Source of the DNA: PBB1 sp040400875
Lineage (GTDB): Bacteria; Pseudomonadota; Gammaproteobacteria; Burkholderiales; Burkholderiaceae_C
Length of the DNA: 64,000 nucleotides
NCBI GenBank assembly: GCA_040400875.1
Contig: JBBAPK010000001.1
Coordinates: 62,001 to 126,000, forward strand
Direction: 5' to 3'
Each line of letters opens with the position of its first letter. The stretch's first letter is position 1. The translations under genes were made by a program, and so were the position numbers. The notes beneath the pieces are model-generated. The model ran no database searches and was not told the origin of the DNA. It saw nothing but the letters and a program-made list of their open reading frames with translations. Of this stretch, positions 1 to 8,698 are shown one piece after another.

Positions 1-183
1 GCGCAGCGTGGCAAGCTGGCGCTGCTGGGCTACGCGGCGCGCATCATCGAGCGAGAACAATCCGGGCGCACGGTCCACCGCGTGCGACTCGGGCCGTTTG
101 AGGAAAAGGCCGAAGCCGACAACATCAAGGAAAAAGTCTTTGCAGCAGGCTTCGAAGCCGCGCTCGTGCGCGCGCCGAAGTAA
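1..183 (+). CDS. SPOR-domain protein, C-terminal fragment
   Basis: This is the last 60 residues of a protein whose start lies outside the window. The fragment reads through VHRVRLGPFEEKAEADNIKE and ends GFEAALVRAPK. A VRLGPF block, a run of Glu/Ala helix residues and a final 'F.A.LVR' strand are typical of the peptidoglycan-binding SPOR fold, which targets proteins to denuded glycan at the division septum. The domain sits at the extreme C-terminus, as in most SPOR proteins. Only the domain can be assigned. It lies 66 bp ahead of the dsbA-like gene on the same strand and may share its transcript. Confidence 0.7.
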   Translation, partial: AQRGKLALLGYAARIIEREQSGRTVHRVRLGPFEEKAEADNIKEKVFAAGFEAALVRAPK

Positions 184-249
184 AACTCAACCCGCTGGCG
201 TGCGCTATTGACACGCCGGCAACCCGCCCACACGAAGGAACCGAGCACC

Positions 250-903
250 ATGAAACGACGCGAGTTTTCCAGTCGACTGATTTCACTGACCGCAGGCGCC
301 AGCGCGCTGGTGTCTGCCACGTGTGCGCTCGCTCAGGGCGAGCCCGTCGAAGGCACCAGCTACGTCAAGCTGAGCCAGCCCATACCGATGGCCGCCGGCG
401 GCAAGATCGAGGTGGTGGAGTTCTTCTGGTACGGCTGTCCTCACTGCAGCGCCTTCGAGCCCACGCTCGCCGCGTGGCAGAAAAAGCTGCCGGCCGACGT
501 GTCCTTCCGCCGCGCGCCGGTGGTCTTTCGCGAAGAGCCCTTCACCACCCACCAAAAGCTGTACTACTCGCTAGAGGCGATGGATCTGGTCGAAACCATG
601 CAGCGCAAGGTCTTCAACGCCATTCAGATCGACCAGGCCAAGCTCGACAAGCTGCCCGATATCTTGACTTTCATGGCGAAGAACGGCGTGGACACGGCCA
701 AGTTCACCGAGGTGTTCAATTCGTTCTCGGTGCAGACCAAGGCCCGTCAGGCCAAGCAGCTTGCCGAGGCCTACCGCATCGACGGCGTGCCCACACTCGG
801 CATCAACGGGCGTTACTACACCTCGCCGGCGCTGGCGGGCACGCCCGAAAAGGCACTCAGCGTGGCCGACTACCTGATCCAGCGCTCACGCAAACCCGGC
901 TGA
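250..903 (+). CDS. dsbA: DsbA-family periplasmic thiol:disulfide oxidoreductase
   Basis: A 217-residue exported thioredoxin-fold protein that introduces disulfides into envelope proteins. The active site CPHC lies in 'FFWYGCPHCSAFEP' near residue 63, and the cis-proline loop 'GVPTLGINGRY' near residue 181, both as in DsbA. A signal peptide (MKRREFSSR, hydrophobic stretch, ALAQG) precedes the mature protein. I start at ATG 250 because a GAAGGAA ribosome-binding site lies at about 233-239 and the signal peptide begins there; an in-frame start at 208 would add a non-signal-like extension. The next gene is lptA, so both flanking products work in the periplasm. Confidence 0.9.
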   Translation: MKRREFSSRLISLTAGASALVSATCALAQGEPVEGTSYVKLSQPIPMAAGGKIEVVEFFWYGCPHCSAFEPTLAAWQKKLPADVSFRRAPVVFREEPFTTHQKLYYSLEAMDLVETMQRKVFNAIQIDQAKLDKLPDILTFMAKNGVDTAKFTEVFNSFSVQTKARQAKQLAEAYRIDGVPTLGINGRYYTSPALAGTPEKALSVADYLIQRSRKPG

Positions 904-994
904 GCCAGCACAGCACAAGCCGGCAAATTCAAGCCCGCCAAAAGGGGGCCCGGCATGAACTTGTCGGCTAAAATTTCGGCAAGATTCGTGCCTT

Positions 995-1648
995 ATGAAG
1001 ACCCTGATTTCCACCCTTTCCAACCGCCGCGCGCGAGGCCTTGCACGCTCAGCCATGCTGGCGCTTTGCGTGTGTCTGGGGCTGTCGCCCGCCTGGGCCG
1101 AAAAGGCCGACCGCAACAAGCCGCTTAACATCGAATCCGATAACGGCCGCTTCGATGACGCGCAGCAGCTGGGCACCTTCACCGGCAACGTGGTGGTGAC
1201 CAAGGGCACGATGTCCATGCGCGCGGCCAAGATCGAAGTTCGACAGGCCCCCGACGGATCGCAGTTCGGTGTGGCCACCTCCGAAGGGGGCAAGCGGGCC
1301 ATCTTCAGGCAAAAGCGCGATGGCCTCGATGAATACATCGAAGGTGAAGCCGAGCGCATCGAATACGACGGCCGGGCCGACCTGGTCCGCTTCATCGACC
1401 GGGCCGTGGTGCGGCGCTATCGCGCATCGGTGCTCGCCGACGAGACCGCCGGCAGCCTCATCATCTACGACAACATGACCGAGGTCATCAACGTCGTGGG
1501 CGGCGCCACCGCCGCCACGCCGAACAACCCAAGCGGTCGGGTTCGCGCGGTGCTGGCGCCTCGCGAGCAGGCCTCGGCGCCGGGTGCCAGTGCCTCGCAA
1601 AGCGGCATCAGCCTCAAACCGATCAACGAGCTGGGTGGCAGCCGTTGA
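995..1648 (+). CDS. lptA: Lipopolysaccharide transport periplasmic protein LptA
   Basis: LptA forms the periplasmic bridge that carries lipopolysaccharide from the LptBFGC inner-membrane complex to LptDE. The 217-residue product has a signal peptide ending near PAWA-EK, followed by the OstA-type beta-jellyroll: 'KPLNIESDNGRFDD', 'GTFTGNVVVTKGTM', 'AAKIEV', then 'DEYIEGEAERIEYDGR' and 'ADETAGSLIIYD'. The C-terminal 40 residues are a Ser/Ala/Gly-rich tail. Its stop overlaps the lptB start, so translation is probably coupled. The usual upstream neighbour lptC is not here; a dsbA-like gene takes its place. Confidence 0.93.
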   Translation: MKTLISTLSNRRARGLARSAMLALCVCLGLSPAWAEKADRNKPLNIESDNGRFDDAQQLGTFTGNVVVTKGTMSMRAAKIEVRQAPDGSQFGVATSEGGKRAIFRQKRDGLDEYIEGEAERIEYDGRADLVRFIDRAVVRRYRASVLADETAGSLIIYDNMTEVINVVGGATAATPNNPSGRVRAVLAPREQASAPGASASQSGISLKPINELGGSR

Positions 1649-2412
1649 GCACTGTCGAGACGGATGAGCCTGTTCACAGGCTGAGCGCGAGCGGTTTGAA
1701 AAAGCGCTACGGCTCGCGCACCGTCGTGCATGACGTCCACCTGTCGGTGGATGCCGGCGAGGTGGTCGGTCTGCTCGGGCCCAACGGCGCCGGCAAGACC
1801 ACCAGCTTCTACATGATCGTGGGCCTGGTGCGCGCCGATGCGGGCGAGATCACGATCGAAGGTCAGCGCGTGGAACGCCTGCCCATCCATCAGCGCTCGC
1901 GCCTTGGGCTGTCCTACCTGCCGCAAGAAGCCTCGATCTTTCGCAAGCTCAACGTCGAGGAAAACATCCGCGCCGTGCTCGAGCTGCAACTCGACGCCAA
2001 GGGCAAGCCTTTGCAAACCGCCAGCATCGACGAGCAACTCGACAGCCTGCTGCGCGAGCTGGGCATCGAAAAGTTGCGCGACTCTCCCGCCCCGGCGCTG
2101 TCGGGTGGCGAACGGCGTCGCGTCGAGATCGCGCGGGCGCTGGCCACGCAGCCGCGTTTCATCTTGCTCGATGAGCCGTTCGCGGGCGTCGACCCAATCG
2201 CGGTGATCGAGATCCAGCGCATCATCAGTTTCCTGAAGTCGCGTGGCATCGGCGTGCTGATCACCGATCACAACGTGCGCGAGACGCTGGGCATCTGTGA
2301 CCGCGCCTACATCATCAGCGAAGGCCGCGTGCTGGCCGAAGGCACCCCGTCAGAGATCGTTCTCAACGCCGATGTGCGCAAGGTCTATCTCGGCGAACAC
2401 TTCCGCATGTAG
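1645..2412 (+). CDS. lptB: LPS export ABC transporter ATP-binding protein LptB
   Basis: This is the cytoplasmic ATPase that powers LPS extraction with LptF/LptG. It has Walker A GPNGAGKTT, a Q-loop in 'LPQEASIF' (the LptB version), signature 'LSGGERRRVEIARAL', Walker B 'FILLDEPFAGVDP' and switch His in 'ITDHNVRETL'. Length is 255 residues, slightly longer than E. coli LptB because of about 15 extra N-terminal residues. The start is TTG, overlapping the lptA stop in a TTGA tetranucleotide; no better ATG precedes the conserved 'LSASGLKKRYGSRTVV'. rpoN follows after 9 bp, the classical lptB-rpoN pairing. Confidence 0.95.
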   Translation: MSTVETDEPVHRLSASGLKKRYGSRTVVHDVHLSVDAGEVVGLLGPNGAGKTTSFYMIVGLVRADAGEITIEGQRVERLPIHQRSRLGLSYLPQEASIFRKLNVEENIRAVLELQLDAKGKPLQTASIDEQLDSLLRELGIEKLRDSPAPALSGGERRRVEIARALATQPRFILLDEPFAGVDPIAVIEIQRIISFLKSRGIGVLITDHNVRETLGICDRAYIISEGRVLAEGTPSEIVLNADVRKVYLGEHFRM

Positions 2413-2421
2413 GCCTCGCTC

Positions 2422-3957
2422 ATGAAGCCTTCGCTGCAAGTACGCCTTTCGCAGCACCTGGCGCTCACGCCACAGTTGCAGCAGTCGATCCGGCTGCTGC
2501 AGCTGTCCACCCTGGAGCTGCAGCAAGAAGTCGAGCAAATGCTCGACCAGAACCCGTTTCTCGAGCCCGAGAACGAAAACGCCGCGGCTTTCGAGCCGAT
2601 GGCCGAGCGATCGACCGCGTCCGAGCGGCTGGCCGAGCGCGACACCGAGCGCGCCGACACCCCCAGCGAGTCGAACGCCGAAGGCGGCGATGACGCGCCC
2701 GGCGTGGATGGCGCCGACTTCGGCACCACAGAGCGCGATGACTGGGAAAACGGCACCGAGCGCGACGACTTCGACGGCATCGGCGAGACCCCGACCAAGA
2801 GCAGCGGCAATGCCGAAGGCGACGACTTCGAAGCCCAAGAGCGCAACCACCACGGCATCAGCTTGCAAGATCACCTCAGGGCGCAACTGCTGGGCATGCG
2901 GCTGTCGCCCGAGGATGCCGCAGCGGTCGATGTGCTGATCGAGTCATTGAACGAAGACGGCTACCTGGCCGACAGCCTGGACGACATCGCCACGTCGCTC
3001 GCCGGTGACGACGAGGCCAGGCTGGAAGAAGTGATGGCGCGCCTGAGCTGCGCGCTGAAATGGCTGCAAAACCTTGAGCCCGTCGGCGTCGGCGCGCGCG
3101 ACCTGCCCGAGTGCCTGGTGCTGCAATTGCGCCGGCTGCCACGCAGCGAGGCGCAAGTCATCGGCATCATGATCTGCAAGCAGCACCTTGAGCTGCTCGC
3201 CAAGCGCGACCTCAAAAAGCTGATGGCGGTGACAGGCGCCGATGACGCGCTGGTCAAGCGCGCACAGACGCTGATCGTGGCACTCGAGCCCAAGCCAGGC
3301 CGCCCGTTCTACCCGGCCGAGGCCAACATCATCGTGCCCGACGTGATGGTGCTGAAGTCCGGTCGCAACTGGAAGGTGGTGCTCAACCCCGACGTGATGC
3401 CCAAGCTGCGCATCAACGACCTGTATGCCCGCGCCATCCGTCAGGGGCGCGGCTCGGCAGGCGACGGCTCGCAGGCCGGGCTCAGCCAGCGGCTGCAGGA
3501 AGCGCGCTGGTTCATGAAGAATATTCAGCAGCGCTTTGACACCATCAAGCGCGTGTCGCAGGCCATCGTCGAGCGGCAGAAAAACTTTTTTACCCACGGC
3601 GAGATCGCCATGAAGCCGCTGGTGCTGCGCGAGATCGCCGACGAACTCGGTCTGCACGAGTCGACCATCTCGCGCGTGACCACCGCCAAGTACATGGCCA
3701 CGGTGTTTGGCACTTTCGAGCTGAAGTACTTCTTCGGCTCGTCGCTCAACACCGAAGCCGGCGGCAATGCGTCGAGCACCGCGGTGCGCGCGCTCCTTAA
3801 GCAGCTGGTCGCCGCGGAAAACCCGCTCAAGCCGCTGTCGGACAACCAGCTCAGCAAGATGCTCGAAGAACAAGGCATTCAGGTCGCGCGCCGCACCGTG
3901 GCCAAGTACCGCGACGCCTTGAAGATCGCCCCGGCGACGCTGCGCAAGGACATGTGA
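2422..3957 (+). CDS. rpoN: RNA polymerase sigma-54 factor RpoN
   Basis: This is the alternative sigma factor recognising GG-N10-GC promoters with AAA+ activators. Region I is evident: 'MKPSLQVRLSQHLALTPQLQ' followed by a Gln/Leu-rich helix and 'MLDQNPFLEPE'. A long acidic region II (residues about 50-150, rich in D/E) links to the core-binding domain. The C-terminal RpoN box is 'ARRTVAKYRDAL'; the upstream HTH lies around 'HESTISRVTTAKY'. Length is 511 residues, normal for betaproteobacteria. A probable target promoter lies in this window ahead of pilA at 42661-42676. The hpf gene that often follows rpoN is absent; an rRNA methylase follows after 10 bp. Confidence 0.96.
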   Translation: MKPSLQVRLSQHLALTPQLQQSIRLLQLSTLELQQEVEQMLDQNPFLEPENENAAAFEPMAERSTASERLAERDTERADTPSESNAEGGDDAPGVDGADFGTTERDDWENGTERDDFDGIGETPTKSSGNAEGDDFEAQERNHHGISLQDHLRAQLLGMRLSPEDAAAVDVLIESLNEDGYLADSLDDIATSLAGDDEARLEEVMARLSCALKWLQNLEPVGVGARDLPECLVLQLRRLPRSEAQVIGIMICKQHLELLAKRDLKKLMAVTGADDALVKRAQTLIVALEPKPGRPFYPAEANIIVPDVMVLKSGRNWKVVLNPDVMPKLRINDLYARAIRQGRGSAGDGSQAGLSQRLQEARWFMKNIQQRFDTIKRVSQAIVERQKNFFTHGEIAMKPLVLREIADELGLHESTISRVTTAKYMATVFGTFELKYFFGSSLNTEAGGNASSTAVRALLKQLVAAENPLKPLSDNQLSKMLEEQGIQVARRTVAKYRDALKIAPATLRKDM

Positions 3958-3967
3958 ACCCGAACCC

Positions 3968-5224
3968 ATGACTGCTCCCTTGTTCCTGCCCTGCGCCGCT
4001 GGCGTCGAAACCCTGCTCGGCGCCGAAGTGCAGCGCTTGCTACCCGACGTGCGGGTGCACACCATGAGCGGCGGCGTGGCGCTCGATGGCAAGCCCACCG
4101 ACGTGATGGTGCTCAACCTCGAGTTGCGCCTGGCGCAGCGCGTGCTGGTGGAAGTGGCCGAAGGCGAGTACCGCGACGAGCAGTCGCTGTATGAACTGGC
4201 CAGCAGCGTCGACTGGACGCAATGGATCACGCCGCAGCACACCTTGCGCGTGGACACCACCGCCACACGCTGCCCGCTGCGCAGCCTGAACTTCGCCGCG
4301 CTGCGCATCAAGGACGCGGTGTGCGATCAGCTGCGTGAAGCCACCGGCGAGCGCCCGAACGTCGACATCCGCGAGCCCGATCTCGCGCTGGTGCTGCACC
4401 TGGGCCCCGAGCGCGCGGCGCTGTATGTCGACACCTCGGGTGAGCCGCTGTTCAAGCGCGGCTGGCGCGAAGACAAGGGCGACGCGCCGCTGAAGGAAAC
4501 GCTGGCCGCCGCGATGCTGGCCGCTGCCGGCTGGCAGGGTCGCGCCGATGCCGGCGGCGCCTTGCACGACCCGTGCTGCGGCTCGGGCACCATCGCCATC
4601 GAGGCCGCGCAGATCGCCTGCGGCATCGCGCCGGGCCTCAAGCGCCGCTTTGCCTTCGAGCGGCTGCTGCCGTTTTCGAGCACCGAAATGCGCGGCGCCC
4701 TGCAGCGCCTGCGCAGCCACGCGCAAGCCCGCATCCACGCCTCGGCGGTGCCGATCTTTGCCAGCGACGTGTCGTTTCGCATGGTCGACTTCGCGCGCCG
4801 CAATGCACAGCGCGCCGGCGTTGAAGCGGCCATCGTCTTCAATGGCGGTGACGCACTCGAGCGGCAGGCCCCCGCGCTCCCCGACGATCTGAGCGGCACG
4901 CTGATGCTCAACCCGCCCTACGGCGAGCGCATCGAGGTGGCTGGCAAGGCCGCCCCCGGTGCCGCACGACCGCATGGCGACGGCGGCAACCGCGAACTGC
5001 CTGAAGACTTCTTTGCCCGCCTGAGCGCGCACTGGAAGCGCGCCTACACGCATCACCCGGCCGGCTGGACGGCCTACGTGCTCAGCCCCGACATGAAGCT
5101 GCCCAGCGCCATGCGCCTGAAGGAAGCGCGCCGCACGCCGATGTGGAACGGCCCGATCGAATGCCGGCTGTTTCGCTTTGATCTGGTGGCCGGCTCGATG
5201 CGCGCAGACAGCGCGCCGCGCTGA
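3968..5224 (+). CDS. rlmL: RlmL-type 23S rRNA guanine-N2 methyltransferase (THUMP domain)
   Basis: A SAM-dependent RNA methyltransferase, expected to methylate 23S rRNA G2445. The N-terminus matches the THUMP/ferredoxin-like part of RlmL ('LFLPCAAGVETLLGAEV'), residues about 45-150 form the RNA-binding THUMP domain, and the catalytic half shows motif I 'DPCCGSGTIAIEAA' and motif IV 'NPPYGER'. Length is 418 residues, matching stand-alone RlmL rather than the fused RlmKL of gammaproteobacteria, so no G2069 methylase domain is present. It is convergent with rsmE, with only 6 bp between the stops. The symbol is by family; substrate position is inferred. Confidence 0.85.
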   Translation: MTAPLFLPCAAGVETLLGAEVQRLLPDVRVHTMSGGVALDGKPTDVMVLNLELRLAQRVLVEVAEGEYRDEQSLYELASSVDWTQWITPQHTLRVDTTATRCPLRSLNFAALRIKDAVCDQLREATGERPNVDIREPDLALVLHLGPERAALYVDTSGEPLFKRGWREDKGDAPLKETLAAAMLAAAGWQGRADAGGALHDPCCGSGTIAIEAAQIACGIAPGLKRRFAFERLLPFSSTEMRGALQRLRSHAQARIHASAVPIFASDVSFRMVDFARRNAQRAGVEAAIVFNGGDALERQAPALPDDLSGTLMLNPPYGERIEVAGKAAPGAARPHGDGGNRELPEDFFARLSAHWKRAYTHHPAGWTAYVLSPDMKLPSAMRLKEARRTPMWNGPIECRLFRFDLVAGSMRADSAPR

Positions 5225-5230
5225 AGCGGT

Positions 5231-5983
5231 TCAGCGCGAGCCAGCTTGCAGTCCGAGGGCCGCCAGCACCGCCAGCGGCGCGGTGTCGGCGCGCAGCACG
5301 CGAGCCCCCAACGACAGCGGCTCAAAGCCGCATTGCAGCGCGGTGCTTTCCTCAGCCTCGGACAAGCCGCCCTCGGGGCCGCTCAGGAAGACGAATCGCT
5401 GGCCCGCCGGTATCGCCGAAGCCTGCCAGCTGCGGCCTTCGCGCAGGCTGAGCACGCGGCGCTGGCACGCGCCAGCCGTGCCCGAATCCACCTCGGCCGT
5501 CAGCCCGCGCAGCCAATCGGCCAGGTGGCGCACCGGCTGGACCGTGGGCACGCAGGTGCGGCCGCACTGCTCGCTGGCCGAGGTGGCCACCGCCTGCCAG
5601 TGCGCCACCTTCTTGTCGGCACGCTCGCCGGCCAGACGCAGCACCGAGCGCTCGCACACCAGCGGCTGGATGGCCGCCACGCCCAGCTCGGTGGCCTTTT
5701 CAACCAGGCCGTCCATGCGGTCATTGGCCGGCATGCCCACCGCCAGCGTCACCTCAAAGTCGAGTTCGCGGCTTGCCGCCAGGTGCTCGATCAGGTTCAC
5801 CCGCACGTCGGCGCGGCCCATGTGCTCGATGCAGCCGCGCCACTCACCGCCCAGGCCATCGAACAAGGTGATCTCGTCGCCCGGCTGCAAGCGCAGCACC
5901 TGAACATGCCGTGCGGGCCCTGGCGGCAATTCAAGCTCCGACCCGGCAGCCAAGGGCTGCGGCACGAAAAAGCGCGGCGCCAT
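5231..5983 (-). CDS. rsmE: 16S rRNA (uracil-1498-N3) methyltransferase RsmE
   Basis: RsmE is a SPOUT-class methyltransferase acting on 16S rRNA U1498 in the 30S subunit. Diagnostic segments are the N-terminal PUA-like 'RFFVPQPL...HVQVLRLQPGDEI' and the C-terminal knot motifs 'FLSGPEGGLSEAE' and 'LSLGARVLRADTAPLAVLAAL'. Starting at ATG 5983 gives 250 residues, the usual length; the longer open frame upstream lies antisense to nothing and encodes no RsmE sequence. The start shares a base with the fadD stop (TGATG), so rsmE is the downstream gene of a fadD-rsmE pair. Confidence 0.93.
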   Translation of the reverse strand: MAPRFFVPQPLAAGSELELPPGPARHVQVLRLQPGDEITLFDGLGGEWRGCIEHMGRADVRVNLIEHLAASRELDFEVTLAVGMPANDRMDGLVEKATELGVAAIQPLVCERSVLRLAGERADKKVAHWQAVATSASEQCGRTCVPTVQPVRHLADWLRGLTAEVDSGTAGACQRRVLSLREGRSWQASAIPAGQRFVFLSGPEGGLSEAEESTALQCGFEPLSLGARVLRADTAPLAVLAALGLQAGSR

Positions 5984-7665
5984 CAGGCCGAGGCGCGTTC
6001 GCGCAACTCGCGGCGCAGCACCTTGCCGACGTTGCTCTTGGGCAGCTCGCTTCGAAACTCGATCAGCCTCGGCTGCTTGTAGGAAGCCAGGTTGGCCTCG
6101 CAATGGGCGCGCACCTGGGCCTCGTCGATCGGGTCTCCGGCAGCGCGCACGATGACCAGCTTCACGGTCTCGCCGCTCTTCGAGTTGGGCACGCCGACCA
6201 CCGCGCATTCGGCCACGCCGGGCAAGCGCGACACGACCTCCTCGACCTCGTTCGGATAGACCTTGAAGCCATTGACGTCGATCATGTCCTTCTTGCGATC
6301 GATGATCCTGAAGTAGCCACGCTCGTCGACCACGCCGATGTCGCCGGTGCGAAAGAAACCGTCGGCGGTCATGGCCTTGGCGGTTTCATCCGGGCGCTGC
6401 CAGTAGCCGGCCATCACCTGCGGGCCGCGAATGGCGATCTCGCCGGCTTCGCCCGTGGGCATCTCCCGGCCGTCATCGTCGAGCAGCTTCATCTCGGTGC
6501 TGGGCACCGGCAGGCCGATGGTGCCGCTGAAGCGGTCGCTGTCGACGGGGTTGCAGCTCGCGAGGGGCGAGGTCTCGGACAGCCCGTAGCCTTCGACGAT
6601 GGGGCAGCCCGTTTGCTTGAGCCACAGCGCGGCGGTCGCCGACTGGACCGCCGCACCGCCACCCACCGAAATGATCAGATGGCTCCAGTCGACCTTCTGG
6701 CTGTCAGGGTGGGCCGCCACCGCACGAAACAGCGTGTTGACCGCGGGAAAGCTGTGAAAGCGCTGGCCGATGAGGTCCTTGAGCAGCCCCTTGATGTCGC
6801 GGGGGTTGGCGATCAGGATGTTGCAGCCGCCCAGGCGCAGGTTGAGCATCAGGTTGGTGGTGAAGCCGAACACGTGATACAGCGGCAGCGCGCTCACCGT
6901 GACCAGCGACTCGCCGGCGGGCAGCTTGCTTAGGGCCGGGCCGAACCAGGCCTCGGACTGCAGGATGTTGGACAGCAAATTGCGGTGCAGCAGCATGGCG
7001 CCCTTGCTCACGCCGGTGGTGCCGCCGGTGTACTGCAGCACGGCGAGGTCGTCGTGGCCCAGATCCACCGGCTTGAGCGTGAGGTGGCGACCCGCCGAGA
7101 GCGCGGCACGAAAACCCACGGCGCGCGGCAAGTCGTATGAGGGCACCAGCTTCTTGATGTGGCGAACCGCGAAGTTGACGATCTCGGCCTTGGGAAAGCC
7201 GAGCAGGTCGCCCAGGCCGGTGGTGACGATCAGCTTGAGGTCGAGCGCGGGCAGCGCGTGCTGCAGCGTGATGGCGAAGTTCTCGATCACCACGATGGCG
7301 CGCGCGCCCGAGTCCTTGATCTGGTGCTCGAGCTCGGGCGGCGTGTACAGCGGGTTGACGTTGACCACCACGCAGCCCGCGCGCAACACACCGGCGACGG
7401 CCACCGGGTACTGCGGCACGTTGGGCATCATCAGCGCGACCCGATCGCCCTTGGCCAGACCCGCAGCTTGCAGGAAGGCCGCGAACTGGCGCGACATCTC
7501 GTCGACCTCGCCAAACGTGAAATTGCGGCCCATGAAGCGGTAGGCGCAGCGGTCGCGGTACTTGACGAAGCTTTCGTCCATCAGGGCCACCAGCGACGCA
7601 TGGGCCTGAATGTCGACAGTGTGCGCAACGCCTGCGGGGTACTGCTTGAGCCAGATTTTTTCCAT
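5983..7665 (-). CDS. fadD: Long-chain fatty acid--CoA ligase FadD
   Basis: It activates fatty acids via an acyl-AMP intermediate to acyl-CoA for beta-oxidation or lipid synthesis. Motifs include the ATP/AMP P-loop 'YTGGTTGVSKGAMLLH', 'EGYGLSETSP', the hinge 'DRKKDMIDVNGFKVYP' and the catalytic C-terminal Lys in 'SNVGKVLRREL'. I start at ATG 7665 (MEKIWLKQYPAGV), which matches the FadD N-terminus; the open frame extends 16 codons further without homology. Product length is 560 residues, like E. coli FadD. It overlaps rsmE by one base. Confidence 0.93.
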   Translation of the reverse strand: MEKIWLKQYPAGVAHTVDIQAHASLVALMDESFVKYRDRCAYRFMGRNFTFGEVDEMSRQFAAFLQAAGLAKGDRVALMMPNVPQYPVAVAGVLRAGCVVVNVNPLYTPPELEHQIKDSGARAIVVIENFAITLQHALPALDLKLIVTTGLGDLLGFPKAEIVNFAVRHIKKLVPSYDLPRAVGFRAALSAGRHLTLKPVDLGHDDLAVLQYTGGTTGVSKGAMLLHRNLLSNILQSEAWFGPALSKLPAGESLVTVSALPLYHVFGFTTNLMLNLRLGGCNILIANPRDIKGLLKDLIGQRFHSFPAVNTLFRAVAAHPDSQKVDWSHLIISVGGGAAVQSATAALWLKQTGCPIVEGYGLSETSPLASCNPVDSDRFSGTIGLPVPSTEMKLLDDDGREMPTGEAGEIAIRGPQVMAGYWQRPDETAKAMTADGFFRTGDIGVVDERGYFRIIDRKKDMIDVNGFKVYPNEVEEVVSRLPGVAECAVVGVPNSKSGETVKLVIVRAAGDPIDEAQVRAHCEANLASYKQPRLIEFRSELPKSNVGKVLRRELRERASA

Positions 7666-7778
7666 GCGAATCCGCGAAGAGGGGTATCGCGATTCTGCGT
7701 TGGCTTCGGCCAAGCACCATCAGGGGATTCGACGAGCGTCCCGAGCGCGGGGCGTGCGGTACACCTGCTTGGCGCGTG

Positions 7779-8222
7779 TCAGGCGGCTTCGGTCCAGCGC
7801 ACGCCGAAGGACAGCTCGTTGTGGCCGTTGTCGAACCTGTAGGCAAGCGTGTCGGAGAGATTGCGGATCATCAGCAGCCCGAGGCCGCCGGGTTCAGCGT
7901 CGTCCAGCGTGAGCGGCAGTGCGCCCGGCTGCGCCGAGGTGGTGTCAAAGGGCGGGCCGCTGTCGCACACGGTGACAACGGCCAATTGGGTGGGCGCATC
8001 GCGAGTCACCTCCAAACGCAGTCGCACCGGATTGGCCAGTGCCTGCTCGCCACCGTGGGCGATCACATTGGCCAAAACCTCGTTGAGGCACAGATCCAGC
8101 CGCAGGATCTGCGTGTCTGGAACACCGTGCGTCTCGCAGATTTGAGCCAGCCACTCAGAAGCCGGCTTGACGTCGTCAGCCACCGCACGGATGGCCAGCT
8201 CCGCAGTAGACGGGGCAGCCAC
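7779..8222 (-). CDS. ATP-binding anti-sigma factor-like kinase (HATPase_c_2)
   Basis: A 147-residue GHKL-fold protein of the RsbW/SpoIIAB class, which in other bacteria bind a sigma factor or phosphorylate a STAS partner. The N-box is visible as 'LCLNEVLANVIAHGGE', the G1 box as 'VCDSGPPFD', and the G2-like loop as 'EPGGLGLLMIRNLSD', ending 'YRFDNGHNELSFGV'. The start is taken as GTG 8222, 18 bp after the STAS gene stop. No sigma factor or PP2C phosphatase gene is adjacent, so the target of the pair cannot be read from this locus. Confidence 0.85.
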   Translation of the reverse strand: MAAPSTAELAIRAVADDVKPASEWLAQICETHGVPDTQILRLDLCLNEVLANVIAHGGEQALANPVRLRLEVTRDAPTQLAVVTVCDSGPPFDTTSAQPGALPLTLDDAEPGGLGLLMIRNLSDTLAYRFDNGHNELSFGVRWTEAA

Positions 8223-8240
8223 CGCGCTGACCTTAGCGCT

Positions 8241-8585
8241 TCAGGCCAAGGCGGCCGCTTCGGCGGCAGCGTTGTCCTTGAGGATGGGGATCAATGCGCC
8301 CAGCCCGGTGGACTCCAGCGTCTCGGCGGCGGCGGCGTTGTCGCCGACCATGAGCACCATGCGCCCGCCGCGCTGCTTGACGGCCTTGGCGTTGATGATG
8401 ATCGCGCGAATGCCGATCGATCCGAGAAAGCTCACCCCCGTCAAATCCAGCACCACGCGAAGGTTGGATGCGGCCGAGGAGGCGGCAAACCGGGTTTCGA
8501 TTTCGGCAGTTCCGGGGATGTCGAGCCGGCCTGTGATGACGACGCGGCGCAAGCCGTCGCTGATTTCCTGGAACTCGATGGGCAT
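8241..8585 (-). CDS. STAS-domain anti-anti-sigma factor
   Basis: A 114-residue single-domain STAS protein of the SpoIIAA/RsbV family. The segment 'LRVVLDLTGVSFLGSIGIRA' contains the conserved loop with the phosphorylatable Ser (in 'LGSIG'). It precedes the gene for an RsbW-like kinase by 18 bp, the standard partner arrangement: unphosphorylated STAS protein sequesters the kinase. A predicted phosphatase partner is not encoded next to it; the PP2C gene at 43560-44357 is far away and belongs to another module. Confidence 0.88.
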   Translation of the reverse strand: MPIEFQEISDGLRRVVITGRLDIPGTAEIETRFAASSAASNLRVVLDLTGVSFLGSIGIRAIIINAKAVKQRGGRMVLMVGDNAAAAETLESTGLGALIPILKDNAAAEAAALA

Positions 8586-8698
8586 GGTGATCCTCGTCTG
8601 AATCGGGGTGGGCGAGCGGGCCGCTGTGCTTGGAAGCGGCCTCAGATCATAGGCGAGCAGCGCGCGTCCCAGTGTGACGGGATGCCTGCTGCCAACCC

